Source of the DNA: Hyphomicrobiales bacterium | GTDB taxonomy: Bacteria; Pseudomonadota; Alphaproteobacteria; Rhizobiales; Devosiaceae | Assembly: GCA_028290345.1 (NCBI GenBank) | Contig: JAQGKB010000017.1 | Location: 1-11,592, forward strand | DNA: 11,592 nt | Direction: 5' to 3' | Shown here: in pieces, positions 1 through 5,728 of the stretch | Layout of the letters: every line of letters starts with the position of its first letter | Position numbering within the stretch: the first letter of the stretch is position 1 | Program-made: the position numbers and the translations under genes | Notes under the pieces: generated by a model | What the model saw: the letters and a program-made list of their open reading frames with translations, nothing else | What the model was told of the DNA's origin: nothing | Database searches by the model: none

Positions 1-242
1 ACGCGGGCAAGGTTTCCGATCCGGTGCAGAGCCAGTTCGGCTGGCACATCATCAAGGTGGAGGAAAAGCGCAAGAGCGCACCGCCGACGCTTGAGGCCGC
101 CACGCCGCAGCTTGAGCAGCAGATCCGGCTCAAGACTTTCACCGACGCCATCACCGGCCTGAAGAAGGGCATGGCAATCGATATTCCGGACCCGGCTCTC
201 GCCGCCGCGGTTACCGCCAAGGCCAACGCGCCGGCGAACTGA
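1..242 (+). CDS. Parvulin-type peptidylprolyl isomerase (PpiC/SurA-like), 3' end only
   Basis: Only the C-terminal 79 residues are present; the first complete codon is at position 3 and the stop is TGA at 240-242. The fragment begins GKVSDPVQSQFGWHIIKV, the typical end of a parvulin rotamase domain, where the FGWHIIKV strand closes the fold. A charged, helix-forming tail of about 55 residues follows, ending in an Ala-rich segment. Parvulins catalyse cis-trans isomerisation of prolyl bonds, and members of this subgroup are usually exported chaperones; the signal peptide, if any, lies outside the window. Position just upstream of argJ is familiar in Hyphomicrobiales. The family call is solid; the exact subfamily cannot be settled from the tail. 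Confidence 0.88.
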   Translation, partial: AGKVSDPVQSQFGWHIIKVEEKRKSAPPTLEAATPQLEQQIRLKTFTDAITGLKKGMAIDIPDPALAAAVTAKANAPAN

Positions 243-278
243 CCGGCCTCCAGGCCAACGCCCCCTCCTGATGCAACG

Positions 279-309
279 ACGGCGGTTCCGATGAATTCGG
301 GGCCGCCGT
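279..309 (+). terminator. Strong hairpin after the PPIase gene, probable terminator
   Basis: Bases 279-291 pair with 297-309 in one continuous 13-bp stem: ACGGCGG with CCGCCGT, then two T.G wobbles, then CCGA with TCGG, around a 5-base TGAAT loop. It starts 37 bases after the PPIase stop. The tail (TTGGCTCTTG) is only moderately T-rich, so this is an imperfect intrinsic terminator. It lies 87 bases before the argJ start, so it most likely separates the two transcription units. A role as an RNA processing or stability element is the alternative. Confidence 0.55.
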
Positions 310-396
310 TGGCTCTTGCGGCGGGCGAATTTGCCTTGCACCTGGCGAGGTGATGGGGCAAACGGGTTCCGTTCTTTCGTGCCCGAGGATACCGCC

Positions 397-1629
397 ATGG
401 CCATTCCCGTCTCGCCGCTTGCGCCCAAGACTTACCCGAACTTGCCGCCGGTACCGGGCGTTCGTTTTGCGACGGCCGAGGCCGGCATCAAGTACAAGAA
501 CCGCACCGACGTGCTGCTGGCCGCCTTCGATGCGGGGACGGTGGTCGCAGGGGTTCTGACCCGGTCGCTCTGTCCGTCTGCGGCAGTCGATTGGTGCCGC
601 GAGAACCTCGCGGCGGGCCGGGCTGGTGCGCTGCTGGCCAATTCCGGCAATGCCAATGCCTTCACCGGAATGAAGGGAAGGCAGGCGGTGCAGGCCTCGG
701 CGATGTTTGCCGCTGAGGCGATCGGTTGCGCTCCTTCGGAAGTGTTCGTGGCTTCGACCGGCGTTATCGGGGAACCGCTCGATGCATCGAAATTCAGCAC
801 CGTGACGACGGAAATGGCCGGCCGGCTGGTTTCCGCGCCCTGGCTCGAAGCGGCCAAGGCGATCATGACTACGGACACCTTTCCCAAGGTCGCGACGGCG
901 ACCGTCGATTTCGACGGCGTGCCGGTGGTGATCTCGGGCATAGCCAAGGGATCGGGCATGATTGCGCCGGACATGGCGACGATGCTGTCGTTCATCTTCA
1001 CCGACGCGCCGATAGCGGCGCCGGTGCTGCAGGCACTGCTCACGCGAAAGATCGCCACGAGCTTCAACGCCATCACCGTCGACAGCGATACGTCCACCTC
1101 GGATACGTGCCTGGTCTTTGCCACCGGCCGGGCGGCGGTGGAGCCGATCACCGATGCCAATGATCCGCGCGCCGTGATTTTTGGCGAAGCCCTTGGCGAT
1201 GTGCTGCACGAATTGGCCCTGCTGGTGGTGCGCGACGGCGAGGGCGCGAGCAAGCTGCTTACGGTCACCGTTGACGGGGCAACGAGCGAGAAGAGTGCCT
1301 TTCGCATTGCCCAGTCGATTGCCAATTCGCCGCTGGTGAAGACGGCGATCGCCGGACAGGATGCCAATTGGGGACGGGTCGTGATGGCGGTCGGCAAGGC
1401 GGGAGAGCCGGCGGACCGGGACAGGCTGTCGATCGCCTTCGGTGAATTCGTTGTCGCAGAAAACGGCGAGCGCTCGGCGAGCTATGACGAAGCAGCGGTC
1501 AGCGCCTACATGAAATCCGACGAACTCGAGATCCATGTCGGTATCGGGCTCGGGACCGGCGCCGCGACGATCTACACCTGCGATCTGACACACGGCTACA
1601 TTGCCATCAACGGCGACTATCGGAGCTGA
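397..1629 (+). CDS. argJ: Bifunctional glutamate N-acetyltransferase / amino-acid N-acetyltransferase ArgJ
   Basis: A 410-residue ArgJ, within the usual length for the family. ArgJ moves the acetyl group from N-acetylornithine to glutamate, recycling acetyl in arginine synthesis; bifunctional members also use acetyl-CoA. The precursor self-cleaves before a conserved Thr that becomes the N-terminal nucleophile of the beta chain: here APDMATMLSF, with cleavage expected between Ala194 and Thr195. ASTGVIG (residues 119-125) is the oxyanion-hole loop, and the C-terminus INGDYRS matches the family's INADYR ending. The ATG at 397 is chosen because GAGGA at 385-389 lies 7 bases upstream and homology begins there; the frame stays open to a TTG at 316, but those 27 extra residues look non-coding. 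The stop overlaps the mutT start by one base. Bifunctionality cannot be read from sequence alone. Confidence 0.97.
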   Translation: MAIPVSPLAPKTYPNLPPVPGVRFATAEAGIKYKNRTDVLLAAFDAGTVVAGVLTRSLCPSAAVDWCRENLAAGRAGALLANSGNANAFTGMKGRQAVQASAMFAAEAIGCAPSEVFVASTGVIGEPLDASKFSTVTTEMAGRLVSAPWLEAAKAIMTTDTFPKVATATVDFDGVPVVISGIAKGSGMIAPDMATMLSFIFTDAPIAAPVLQALLTRKIATSFNAITVDSDTSTSDTCLVFATGRAAVEPITDANDPRAVIFGEALGDVLHELALLVVRDGEGASKLLTVTVDGATSEKSAFRIAQSIANSPLVKTAIAGQDANWGRVVMAVGKAGEPADRDRLSIAFGEFVVAENGERSASYDEAAVSAYMKSDELEIHVGIGLGTGAATIYTCDLTHGYIAINGDYRS

Positions 1630-2042
1630 TGGTGGAGGGGACCAAGCCCATCTTGCTGGTCGTCGCGTGCGCCTTGGTCGATGCCGACCGGCGAGTGCTG
1701 ATCGCGCAGCGCCCGGAGGGCAAGTCCTTGGCAGGGCTGTGGGAATTCCCAGGCGGCAAGCTGGAGCCGGGTGAAAGTCCAGAGGCCGCACTGATCCGGG
1801 AGCTCGAGGAGGAACTGGGTGTCGCAACCCAAACGGCGTGTCTCGCGCCTTTAAGCTTTGTCAGCCATGCTTATGAAAACTTTCATTTGTTGATGCCACT
1901 CTACGTGTGCCGGAAATGGCAGGGCCAGCCGCAGGCCAGGGAGCACACGGCGCTCAAATGGGTGCGGCCGCAGGCCCTGCGCGACTACCCGATGCCGCCG
2001 GCGGACGAACCGCTGATCGCGCCGCTATGCGATCTCTTGTGA
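1629..2042 (+). CDS. mutT: Nudix hydrolase, MutT-type 8-oxo-dGTP diphosphatase
   Basis: A 137-residue Nudix protein. The Nudix box is complete at residues 43-65: Gly43, Glu49, Arg57-Glu58-Leu59, Glu61-Glu62, Gly64-Val65. It is preceded by the MutT-like LAGLWEFPGGKLEPGE segment. MutT enzymes hydrolyse 8-oxo-dGTP to the monophosphate and keep oxidised guanine out of DNA; WEFPGGK together with the short length favours MutT over other Nudix specificities, but substrate is not proven. The ATG shares its A with the argJ TGA (TGATG at 1627-1631), which implies translational coupling. GGAG at 1622-1625 is only 3 bases from this ATG, so the GTG at 1632 could be used instead, changing the protein by one residue. 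The stretch around 1845-1900 is visibly more AT-rich than its surroundings. Confidence 0.93.
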   Translation: MVEGTKPILLVVACALVDADRRVLIAQRPEGKSLAGLWEFPGGKLEPGESPEAALIRELEEELGVATQTACLAPLSFVSHAYENFHLLMPLYVCRKWQGQPQAREHTALKWVRPQALRDYPMPPADEPLIAPLCDLL

Positions 2043-2062
2043 GACCCAGATAGATACGTTTC

Positions 2063-2066
2063 AGGA
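2063..2066 (+). promoter_or_regulatory. Ribosome binding site that decides the pilin start
   Basis: AGGA here is 1 base from the ATG at 2068 but 7 bases from the in-frame ATG at 2074. The normal 5-9 base spacing favours 2074 as the true start of the pilin. Confidence 0.55.
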
Positions 2067-2073
2067 TATGCTG

Positions 2074-2265
2074 ATGCTCTTGGTTCGGCGGTTCGTGCGC
2101 AATGAAGCTGGGGCAACTGCGATCGAGTACGGGCTGATCGCTGCGCTGATCGCGTGTGGCATCATCGTCAGTTTGACGCTGTTTGGCAGCAATCTGCAGT
2201 TGCTGTTCGATGGTGTCGCGTCAAAATCTACTGAAGTCTGGGCCAATGCGAACGGTACGCTTTAG
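2074..2265 (+). CDS. Flp/Fap-type (type IVb) pilin, orphan
   Basis: A 63-residue protein from the ATG at 2074 (65 residues if 2068 is used). It has a short basic leader (MLLVRRFVRNEAG), then ATAIEYGLIAALIA and a hydrophobic helix of about 20 residues, then a short polar tail. This is the class of Flp prepilins: the prepilin peptidase TadV/CpaA cleaves after the Gly, leaving Glu at mature position 5 (Ala-Thr-Ala-Ile-Glu-Tyr), which is present. Flp subunits form bundled adhesive pili assembled by the Tad/Cpa secretion system. No tad or cpa gene is in the window, so assembly would need a locus elsewhere. It starts 31 bases after mutT and ends 3 bases before the end of the converging methyltransferase gene. 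The family is clear; function as a real pilus subunit is inference. Confidence 0.88.
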   Translation: MLLVRRFVRNEAGATAIEYGLIAALIACGIIVSLTLFGSNLQLLFDGVASKSTEVWANANGTL

Positions 2266-2268
2266 GGC

Positions 2269-3123
2269 TTATTTCTTTCCCAGGACCTTGCTCAGGCTCA
2301 CTTCGGCGCTGCCCGGTGCAAGGGGCTTCTGCTGGCTCTCGTGTGGTGACCAGCCGCTGAGCCAGATGATTTCCAGCGTAGCGCGAATGCGCCCGTCCGG
2401 ATCGGTGGCAAGGCCGGCATAGGCCTCTGCGGCTGTCGCCAGCAGGCGGCGCGTCGCCAGACGGTTGGGTCTGTCGGCCAAGGGATTTGAGGCCCCCAGC
2501 GCCTTGAGATCGCGCATCAGCGCGAAAGGATCGCCATAGCGCACCGTGTGGGTCTCGACGTCGGTCACCGGCAGGGTGAAGCCGGCGCGCTGCAGCAGGC
2601 CGCCGACGTCGCTCAGGGGGATGAAGGGCGCAACCCGGCCGAAAGCGCCGCCGGAGATCTCGGCATCAGCGGCAAGGAAGGCCTGACGCAGTTCGGTCAG
2701 CGTAGCGCCACCGATGGCGGCAGCAAGGAACAGCCCGTCGGGCACGAGATGCGCCTTGATGCGCGCCAGAAAGCCGGGCACGTCGTTGATAACCTGCAGA
2801 TCGAAGATCGAAACAATGAGATCATAGTCCTTACGGGGCAGGGTCAGCGCTTCCGGATCAAGCAGTGTGGCGCCGGCTGAAGGCAGGATGGTGGAGGCGC
2901 GCTCGAAGGCAAAGCTGCCGTTCTTGCTGCGCGCCATCAGCGGCAGCGGGGTGGCGTCGGGGGCGATGATCAACGCGCGGGAAAAACTGCGGGTGATTGC
3001 GATCAGCCGTTCGGCGAGATCGTCGAGCGCGAGCGCGGTGACGAAATCGGCATGGCTGTGGGGGCGGCGGCCGAGGTGGCCGCTGATGAGCGCGCGATCG
3101 AAAACCTTTGGCGGCAACGGCAT
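2269..3123 (-). CDS. BioC/NDUFAF5-like class I methyltransferase-fold protein
   Basis: A 284-residue protein read from the ATG complementary to 3121-3123. The N-terminus VFDRALISGHLGRR resembles the FDR...R start of the NDUFAF5/BioC-like group. YDLIVSIFDLQVINDVPGF (about 100-118), then LVPDGLFLAAAIGG (126-139), correspond to the post-motif-II strands of Methyltransf_11 proteins. The C-terminal SGWSPHESQQKPL is characteristic of the alphaproteobacterial group. The usual Gly-rich SAM loop (motif I) is replaced by ALIIAPDATPL at about 50-60, so SAM binding is uncertain. The human relative NDUFAF5 is a complex I assembly factor reported to hydroxylate an arginine of NDUFS7; whether this protein does so is inference. 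The frame stays open upstream to about 3276, but that would overlap comF, and homology begins near 3123. Divergent from comF. Confidence 0.85.
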   Translation of the reverse strand: MPLPPKVFDRALISGHLGRRPHSHADFVTALALDDLAERLIAITRSFSRALIIAPDATPLPLMARSKNGSFAFERASTILPSAGATLLDPEALTLPRKDYDLIVSIFDLQVINDVPGFLARIKAHLVPDGLFLAAAIGGATLTELRQAFLAADAEISGGAFGRVAPFIPLSDVGGLLQRAGFTLPVTDVETHTVRYGDPFALMRDLKALGASNPLADRPNRLATRRLLATAAEAYAGLATDPDGRIRATLEIIWLSGWSPHESQQKPLAPGSAEVSLSKVLGKK

Positions 3124-3186
3124 TCTTGTGATCTCATGCCATAGACGCGGCGGGACAGCACGCGGGTTTGATGGCAGGATGCCGTT

Positions 3187-3966
3187 ATGACCATGGGGGC
3201 AGAACTTGTCAAAAGGCCGTCGCGCTGGATGAAGCGCCTCGGCACCATTGTCCTCGATCAGCTCTATCCGCCGCAATGCCTGCGCTGCGATGCTCCGATC
3301 AGTGAAGCCGATGCGCTCTGCGCCAGCTGTTTTCGGCTGTTGCGGCCGATTACCGCGCCGCTTTGCGCACGCTTGGGCATACCCTTTGAGGTGTCGCTGG
3401 GCCCGGATGCGCTATCGGCAGAAGCGATCGCCGATCCCCCGCCCTTCGAGCGGTCGCGATCGGCCGTGCTCTATAACGAGGTGGCCAGCGGCATCGTCAG
3501 CCGGCTCAAATATGGCGACCGGCCGGAACTGGCGCGGTTTTGCGCGCGGCTGATGGCGGGCGCCGGGGCGGAATTCTGGGCGGACAAGCCCGTGCTCGTG
3601 CCGGTACCGCTGCATCGCAGCCGGCAGTTCCAGCGGCGCTACAATCAGTCGGCGGAACTGGCACGCGCGCTTGGGGCGATCGTCGGGCTCAAAGTCGATC
3701 CGGAGCTTGCCAGCCGGATCAAGCGCACGCGTCAGCAGGTTGGGCTTTCCGCCGATCAGCGGCAACGCAACGTCGCTGGGGCCTTCGCGGCGCATCCCGA
3801 AGCGCTCGGCCGGTCGCGGGGCCGGCGCGTGGTAATCGTCGATGACGTGATCACCACCGGTTCGACGATCAGGGCGATGACTCGCGCCATGCACAAAGGT
3901 GGAATTGAAAAAATCGATGTGATCAGCTTCGCGCGCGTTGTCATCGGCGCGGACTTACCCATATAG
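3187..3966 (+). CDS. comF: ComF family phosphoribosyltransferase-like protein
   Basis: A 259-residue ComF protein. Two CxxC pairs, Cys31/Cys34 (CLRC) and Cys45/Cys48 (CASC), form the N-terminal zinc-ribbon-like module. The phosphoribosyltransferase fold follows, with the PRPP-binding motif VVIVDDVITTGST at 215-227 (Asp219-Asp220). PVPLHRSRQFQRRYNQS at about 139-155 is the usual ComF/GntX signature. In competent bacteria ComF takes part in single-stranded DNA uptake; in most proteobacteria its substrate is unknown. AGGA at 3176-3179 sits 7 bases before the ATG at 3187, supporting that start over the ATG at 3193. It heads the run comF-grxC-amidase-DUF1178 and is divergent from the methyltransferase-like gene across 63 bp, which should hold both promoters. 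Confidence 0.92.
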   Translation: MTMGAELVKRPSRWMKRLGTIVLDQLYPPQCLRCDAPISEADALCASCFRLLRPITAPLCARLGIPFEVSLGPDALSAEAIADPPPFERSRSAVLYNEVASGIVSRLKYGDRPELARFCARLMAGAGAEFWADKPVLVPVPLHRSRQFQRRYNQSAELARALGAIVGLKVDPELASRIKRTRQQVGLSADQRQRNVAGAFAAHPEALGRSRGRRVVIVDDVITTGSTIRAMTRAMHKGGIEKIDVISFARVVIGADLPI

Positions 3967-4002
3967 AAAACAAGAGAAAAACCAGCGGATGTCGGAGATC
4001 CC

Positions 4003-4257
4003 ATGCCCAAGATCGAAATCTATACTACGCCCAGCTGTCCCTACTGCCATGCGGCCAAGTCGCTGCTGAGCGAAAAAGGGGTAAGCTTTGACGAAATGAC
4101 CGTCATCGAAGCGGAAAAGCGGGCACTGATGATCGAACGGGCAAATGGGCGGCGCACCGTGCCGCAAATCTTTATCGGCGACACCCATGTCGGCGGCTAT
4201 GACGATCTGGCGGCTCTCGATCGGGTTGGCAAGCTCGATCCATTGCTGCAGGCCTGA
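4003..4257 (+). CDS. grxC: Glutaredoxin 3 (GrxC), dithiol class I
   Basis: An 84-residue monothiol-length, dithiol-type glutaredoxin. The active site is CPYC at residues 12-15, within YTTPSCPYC. The cis-proline loop TVPQIFIG (52-59, Pro54) and the glutathione-binding GGYDDL (64-69) are intact. It reduces protein disulfides and glutathione mixed disulfides in the cytosol, drawing on glutathione and glutathione reductase. GGAG at 3994-3997 precedes the ATG by 5 bases. It follows comF by 36 bp and precedes the amidase gene by 5 bp, so it is almost certainly co-transcribed with the latter. Length and motif match GrxC of other alphaproteobacteria; nothing unusual is seen. Confidence 0.97.
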   Translation: MPKIEIYTTPSCPYCHAAKSLLSEKGVSFDEMTVIEAEKRALMIERANGRRTVPQIFIGDTHVGGYDDLAALDRVGKLDPLLQA

Positions 4258-4262
4258 GGCAA

Positions 4263-5111
4263 GTGGGCGCGCCGATCCGCATCGCTGCCTTGCAGATGCG
4301 TTCGGGAACGCAGCCGGAGGCAAATCTTCTGGCACTTGAAAAGCTGGTCGCAGAGGCGGCTCGGCTGGGCGCCGTCTATGTGCTCAGCCCGGAAGTGACG
4401 GTTGCCTTCGCCGAAAACAGCGAAGGCTTGGCAAGGGTGGCAGGGCCGTTCGAGAATAATGCCGCAATTGCGCAAGTGTCGCGGATGGCCGGGGACTATC
4501 GGGTGAGCCTGCATCTGGGCTCGCTTGCGGTGGCGCTTGAGGATGGCCGCTTTGCCAACCGCAGCGTGCTGTTCGGCCCTGACGGCGCGATTGCCGCCAC
4601 CTACGACAAGATCCATCTGTTCGATGCGACGCTGGACGGCCTGCGCGACTATCGCGAGAGTGCCACCTATCGCGGCGGCGACACGGCCGTGGTGGTGCCC
4701 GTGGCCGGTTTCACGCTCGGGATGAGCATCTGCTACGACGTGCGGTTTCCGGCGCTCTACAACGCGCTGGCCAATGCCGGGGCGCAGGTTCTGGCGGTGC
4801 CAGCCGCCTTTACCGTCCCGACGGGGCAGGCGCATTGGGAGACACTGCTGCGCGCCCGAGCGATCGAGACCGGGTCCTACGTCATCGCTGCGGCGCAGGG
4901 CGGGATGCATGAGAACGGTCGCGCAACCTATGGGCATTCCATGGTCATCGACCCTTGGGGGGAGATAGTTGCCGAGATTGATGGCGACGAGCCGGGCGTT
5001 CTGTTAGCAAGCATCGACTTGGACCGCGTCACCGACGCGCGCCGACGAGTGCCTGCTCTCGACAATGCCAGGCCGTTTTCGCTATCCGTCAAGCAGGAGA
5101 GCCCCATTTAG
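4263..5111 (+). CDS. Carbon-nitrogen hydrolase, Nit1-type (probable deaminated glutathione amidase)
   Basis: A 282-residue nitrilase-superfamily amidase. The catalytic triad is visible: Glu44 (LSPEVT), Lys116 (YDKIHLFD) and Cys157 (SICYDVRFP). The segments CYDVRFPAL, HWETLLRARAIE, and YGHSMVIDPWGEIVAE followed by RRVPALDNARP match the Nit1 branch. Nit1 and its bacterial relatives hydrolyse deaminated glutathione, a by-product of aminotransferases, as a metabolite-repair step; omega-amidase (Nit2-like) activity is the main alternative. The GTG at 4263 is the start, because the first beta strand (IRIAALQM) begins four residues later and the next ATG would delete it. The weak GAGG at 4256-4259 overlaps the grxC stop and lies 3 bases away, so translation may depend on coupling from grxC. 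Confidence 0.9.
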   Translation: MGAPIRIAALQMRSGTQPEANLLALEKLVAEAARLGAVYVLSPEVTVAFAENSEGLARVAGPFENNAAIAQVSRMAGDYRVSLHLGSLAVALEDGRFANRSVLFGPDGAIAATYDKIHLFDATLDGLRDYRESATYRGGDTAVVVPVAGFTLGMSICYDVRFPALYNALANAGAQVLAVPAAFTVPTGQAHWETLLRARAIETGSYVIAAAQGGMHENGRATYGHSMVIDPWGEIVAEIDGDEPGVLLASIDLDRVTDARRRVPALDNARPFSLSVKQESPI

Positions 5112-5130
5112 GGCTCGAAGGGACAGACCC

Positions 5131-5556
5131 GTGATCCAGTATTCCCTTATCTGTGGAAACGACCACAAGTTCGATGCCTGGTTCCGCAATGCGGAAGCCT
5201 ATGACGAGCAGCAGAAGCGCGGCATCGTGACCTGCCCCGTCTGCACCGCAGGCGACGTCCGCAAGGCCATCATGGCGCCAGCCGTTTCACGCGCCAATTC
5301 CGACAAGGTGGCGCTCTCGATCGGCCATCCGGAACATGCGCAGCTGCGTGCGGCGATGAGGGCACTGCGCGAAAAGGTCACGAGCGAAGCCGACTACGTC
5401 GGCGACAAATTCGCTGAGGAAGCCCGGAAGATCCACTTCAAGGATGTGGAAGCGCGCGGCATTTATGGCGAAGCGACTCGCGACGAAGTGGCGGGCCTGA
5501 TCGAAGACGGCGTCGATTTCATGCCGCTGCCCAATCTGCCCGACGAACAGAACTAG
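5131..5556 (+). CDS. DUF1178 family protein, putative zinc-ribbon
   Basis: A 141-residue protein of unknown function. The N-terminus VIQYSLICGNDHKFDAWF followed by TCPVC matches DUF1178. Cys8, His12, Cys35 and Cys38 are placed to bind a metal, probably zinc. The C-terminal half is a charged helical region (LREKVTSEADYVGDKFAEEARKIHF) with a conserved-looking YVG..F..EARK.H pattern, and ends in DFMPLPNLPDE. The GTG at 5131 is the start because AAGGGA at 5118-5123 lies 7 bases upstream and family homology begins there; an ATG frame-open start at 5065 would overlap the amidase gene by 47 bases and add unrelated residues. It closes the comF-grxC-amidase run after a 19-bp gap. No function can be assigned. 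Confidence 0.9.
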   Translation: MIQYSLICGNDHKFDAWFRNAEAYDEQQKRGIVTCPVCTAGDVRKAIMAPAVSRANSDKVALSIGHPEHAQLRAAMRALREKVTSEADYVGDKFAEEARKIHFKDVEARGIYGEATRDEVAGLIEDGVDFMPLPNLPDEQN

Positions 5557-5612
5557 CCGTTTTCCATCACGGCCTCACGGGCTCGAAGCCGGACGCACCC
5601 CCTCAAGTAATA

Positions 5613-5634
5613 AAGTTCAACGGGGGTTGAACTT
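5613..5634. promoter_or_regulatory. Perfect 9-bp inverted repeat, candidate operator
   Basis: Arms AAGTTCAAC (5613-5621) and GTTGAACTT (5626-5634) are exact inverted copies around GGGG. It lies 57 bases after the DUF1178 stop and 94 bases before the aldo/keto reductase ATG. Symmetry, AT-rich arms and lack of a T-run fit a dimeric repressor site better than a terminator. TTGAAC at 5627-5632, inside the right arm, could be a -35 element with a weak AATTTT at 5651-5656. The binding protein is unknown and no regulator gene is adjacent. Confidence 0.45.
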
Positions 5635-5642
5635 GTACCCCC

Positions 5643-5665
5643 GTATCGCCAATTTTCGGCGATGC
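5643..5665 (+). other. Second hairpin in the reductase leader
   Basis: ATCGCC (5645-5650) pairs with GGCGAT (5658-5663) around AATTTTC. A T.G and a G-C pair extend the stem to 8 bp (5643-5650 with 5658-5665). It lies 8 bases after the inverted repeat at 5613-5634. It could be an RNA structure in the leader or chance in GC-rich DNA. Confidence 0.3.
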
Positions 5666-5673
5666 CGTTCCGC

Positions 5674-5692
5674 GACGGTCCGCCCGTCTTTT
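5674..5692 (+). terminator. Small hairpin with T4 tract, weak terminator-like
   Basis: GACGG (5674-5678) pairs with CCGTC (5684-5688) around TCCGC, followed at once by TTTT (5689-5692). The stem is only 5 bp, so termination would be weak. It sits 36 bases before the aldo/keto reductase ATG and could end leaking transcripts from the comF-DUF1178 run, or attenuate the reductase gene. Confidence 0.25.
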
Positions 5693-5728
5693 CCGGAATC
5701 GGCGTTGTTCAATTCTGAGAGCATCAAA

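Noticed and set aside
211..1827. A 538-codon minus-strand open frame over argJ and mutT
   Set aside because: It is antisense to two unmistakable genes. Its translation is rich in Arg, His and Gly with no recognisable domain, as expected for the opposite strand of GC-rich coding DNA.
1845..1900. An AT-richer patch in the 3' half of mutT as evidence of recent transfer
   Set aside because: It is under 60 bases, lies in a normal Nudix protein region, and the rest of the gene matches its neighbours. It might hold a promoter for the pilin gene, but I see no convincing -35/-10 pair.
3124..3276. An upstream extension of the minus-strand methyltransferase-like gene by 51 residues
   Set aside because: It would overlap the start of comF on the other strand, and family similarity begins at the ATG complementary to 3121-3123.
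5627..5728. An upstream extension of the aldo/keto reductase by 34 residues
   Set aside because: The TTG start lies inside the 5613-5634 palindrome, the residues do not resemble the family, and the ATG at 5729 has a well-spaced ribosome site.
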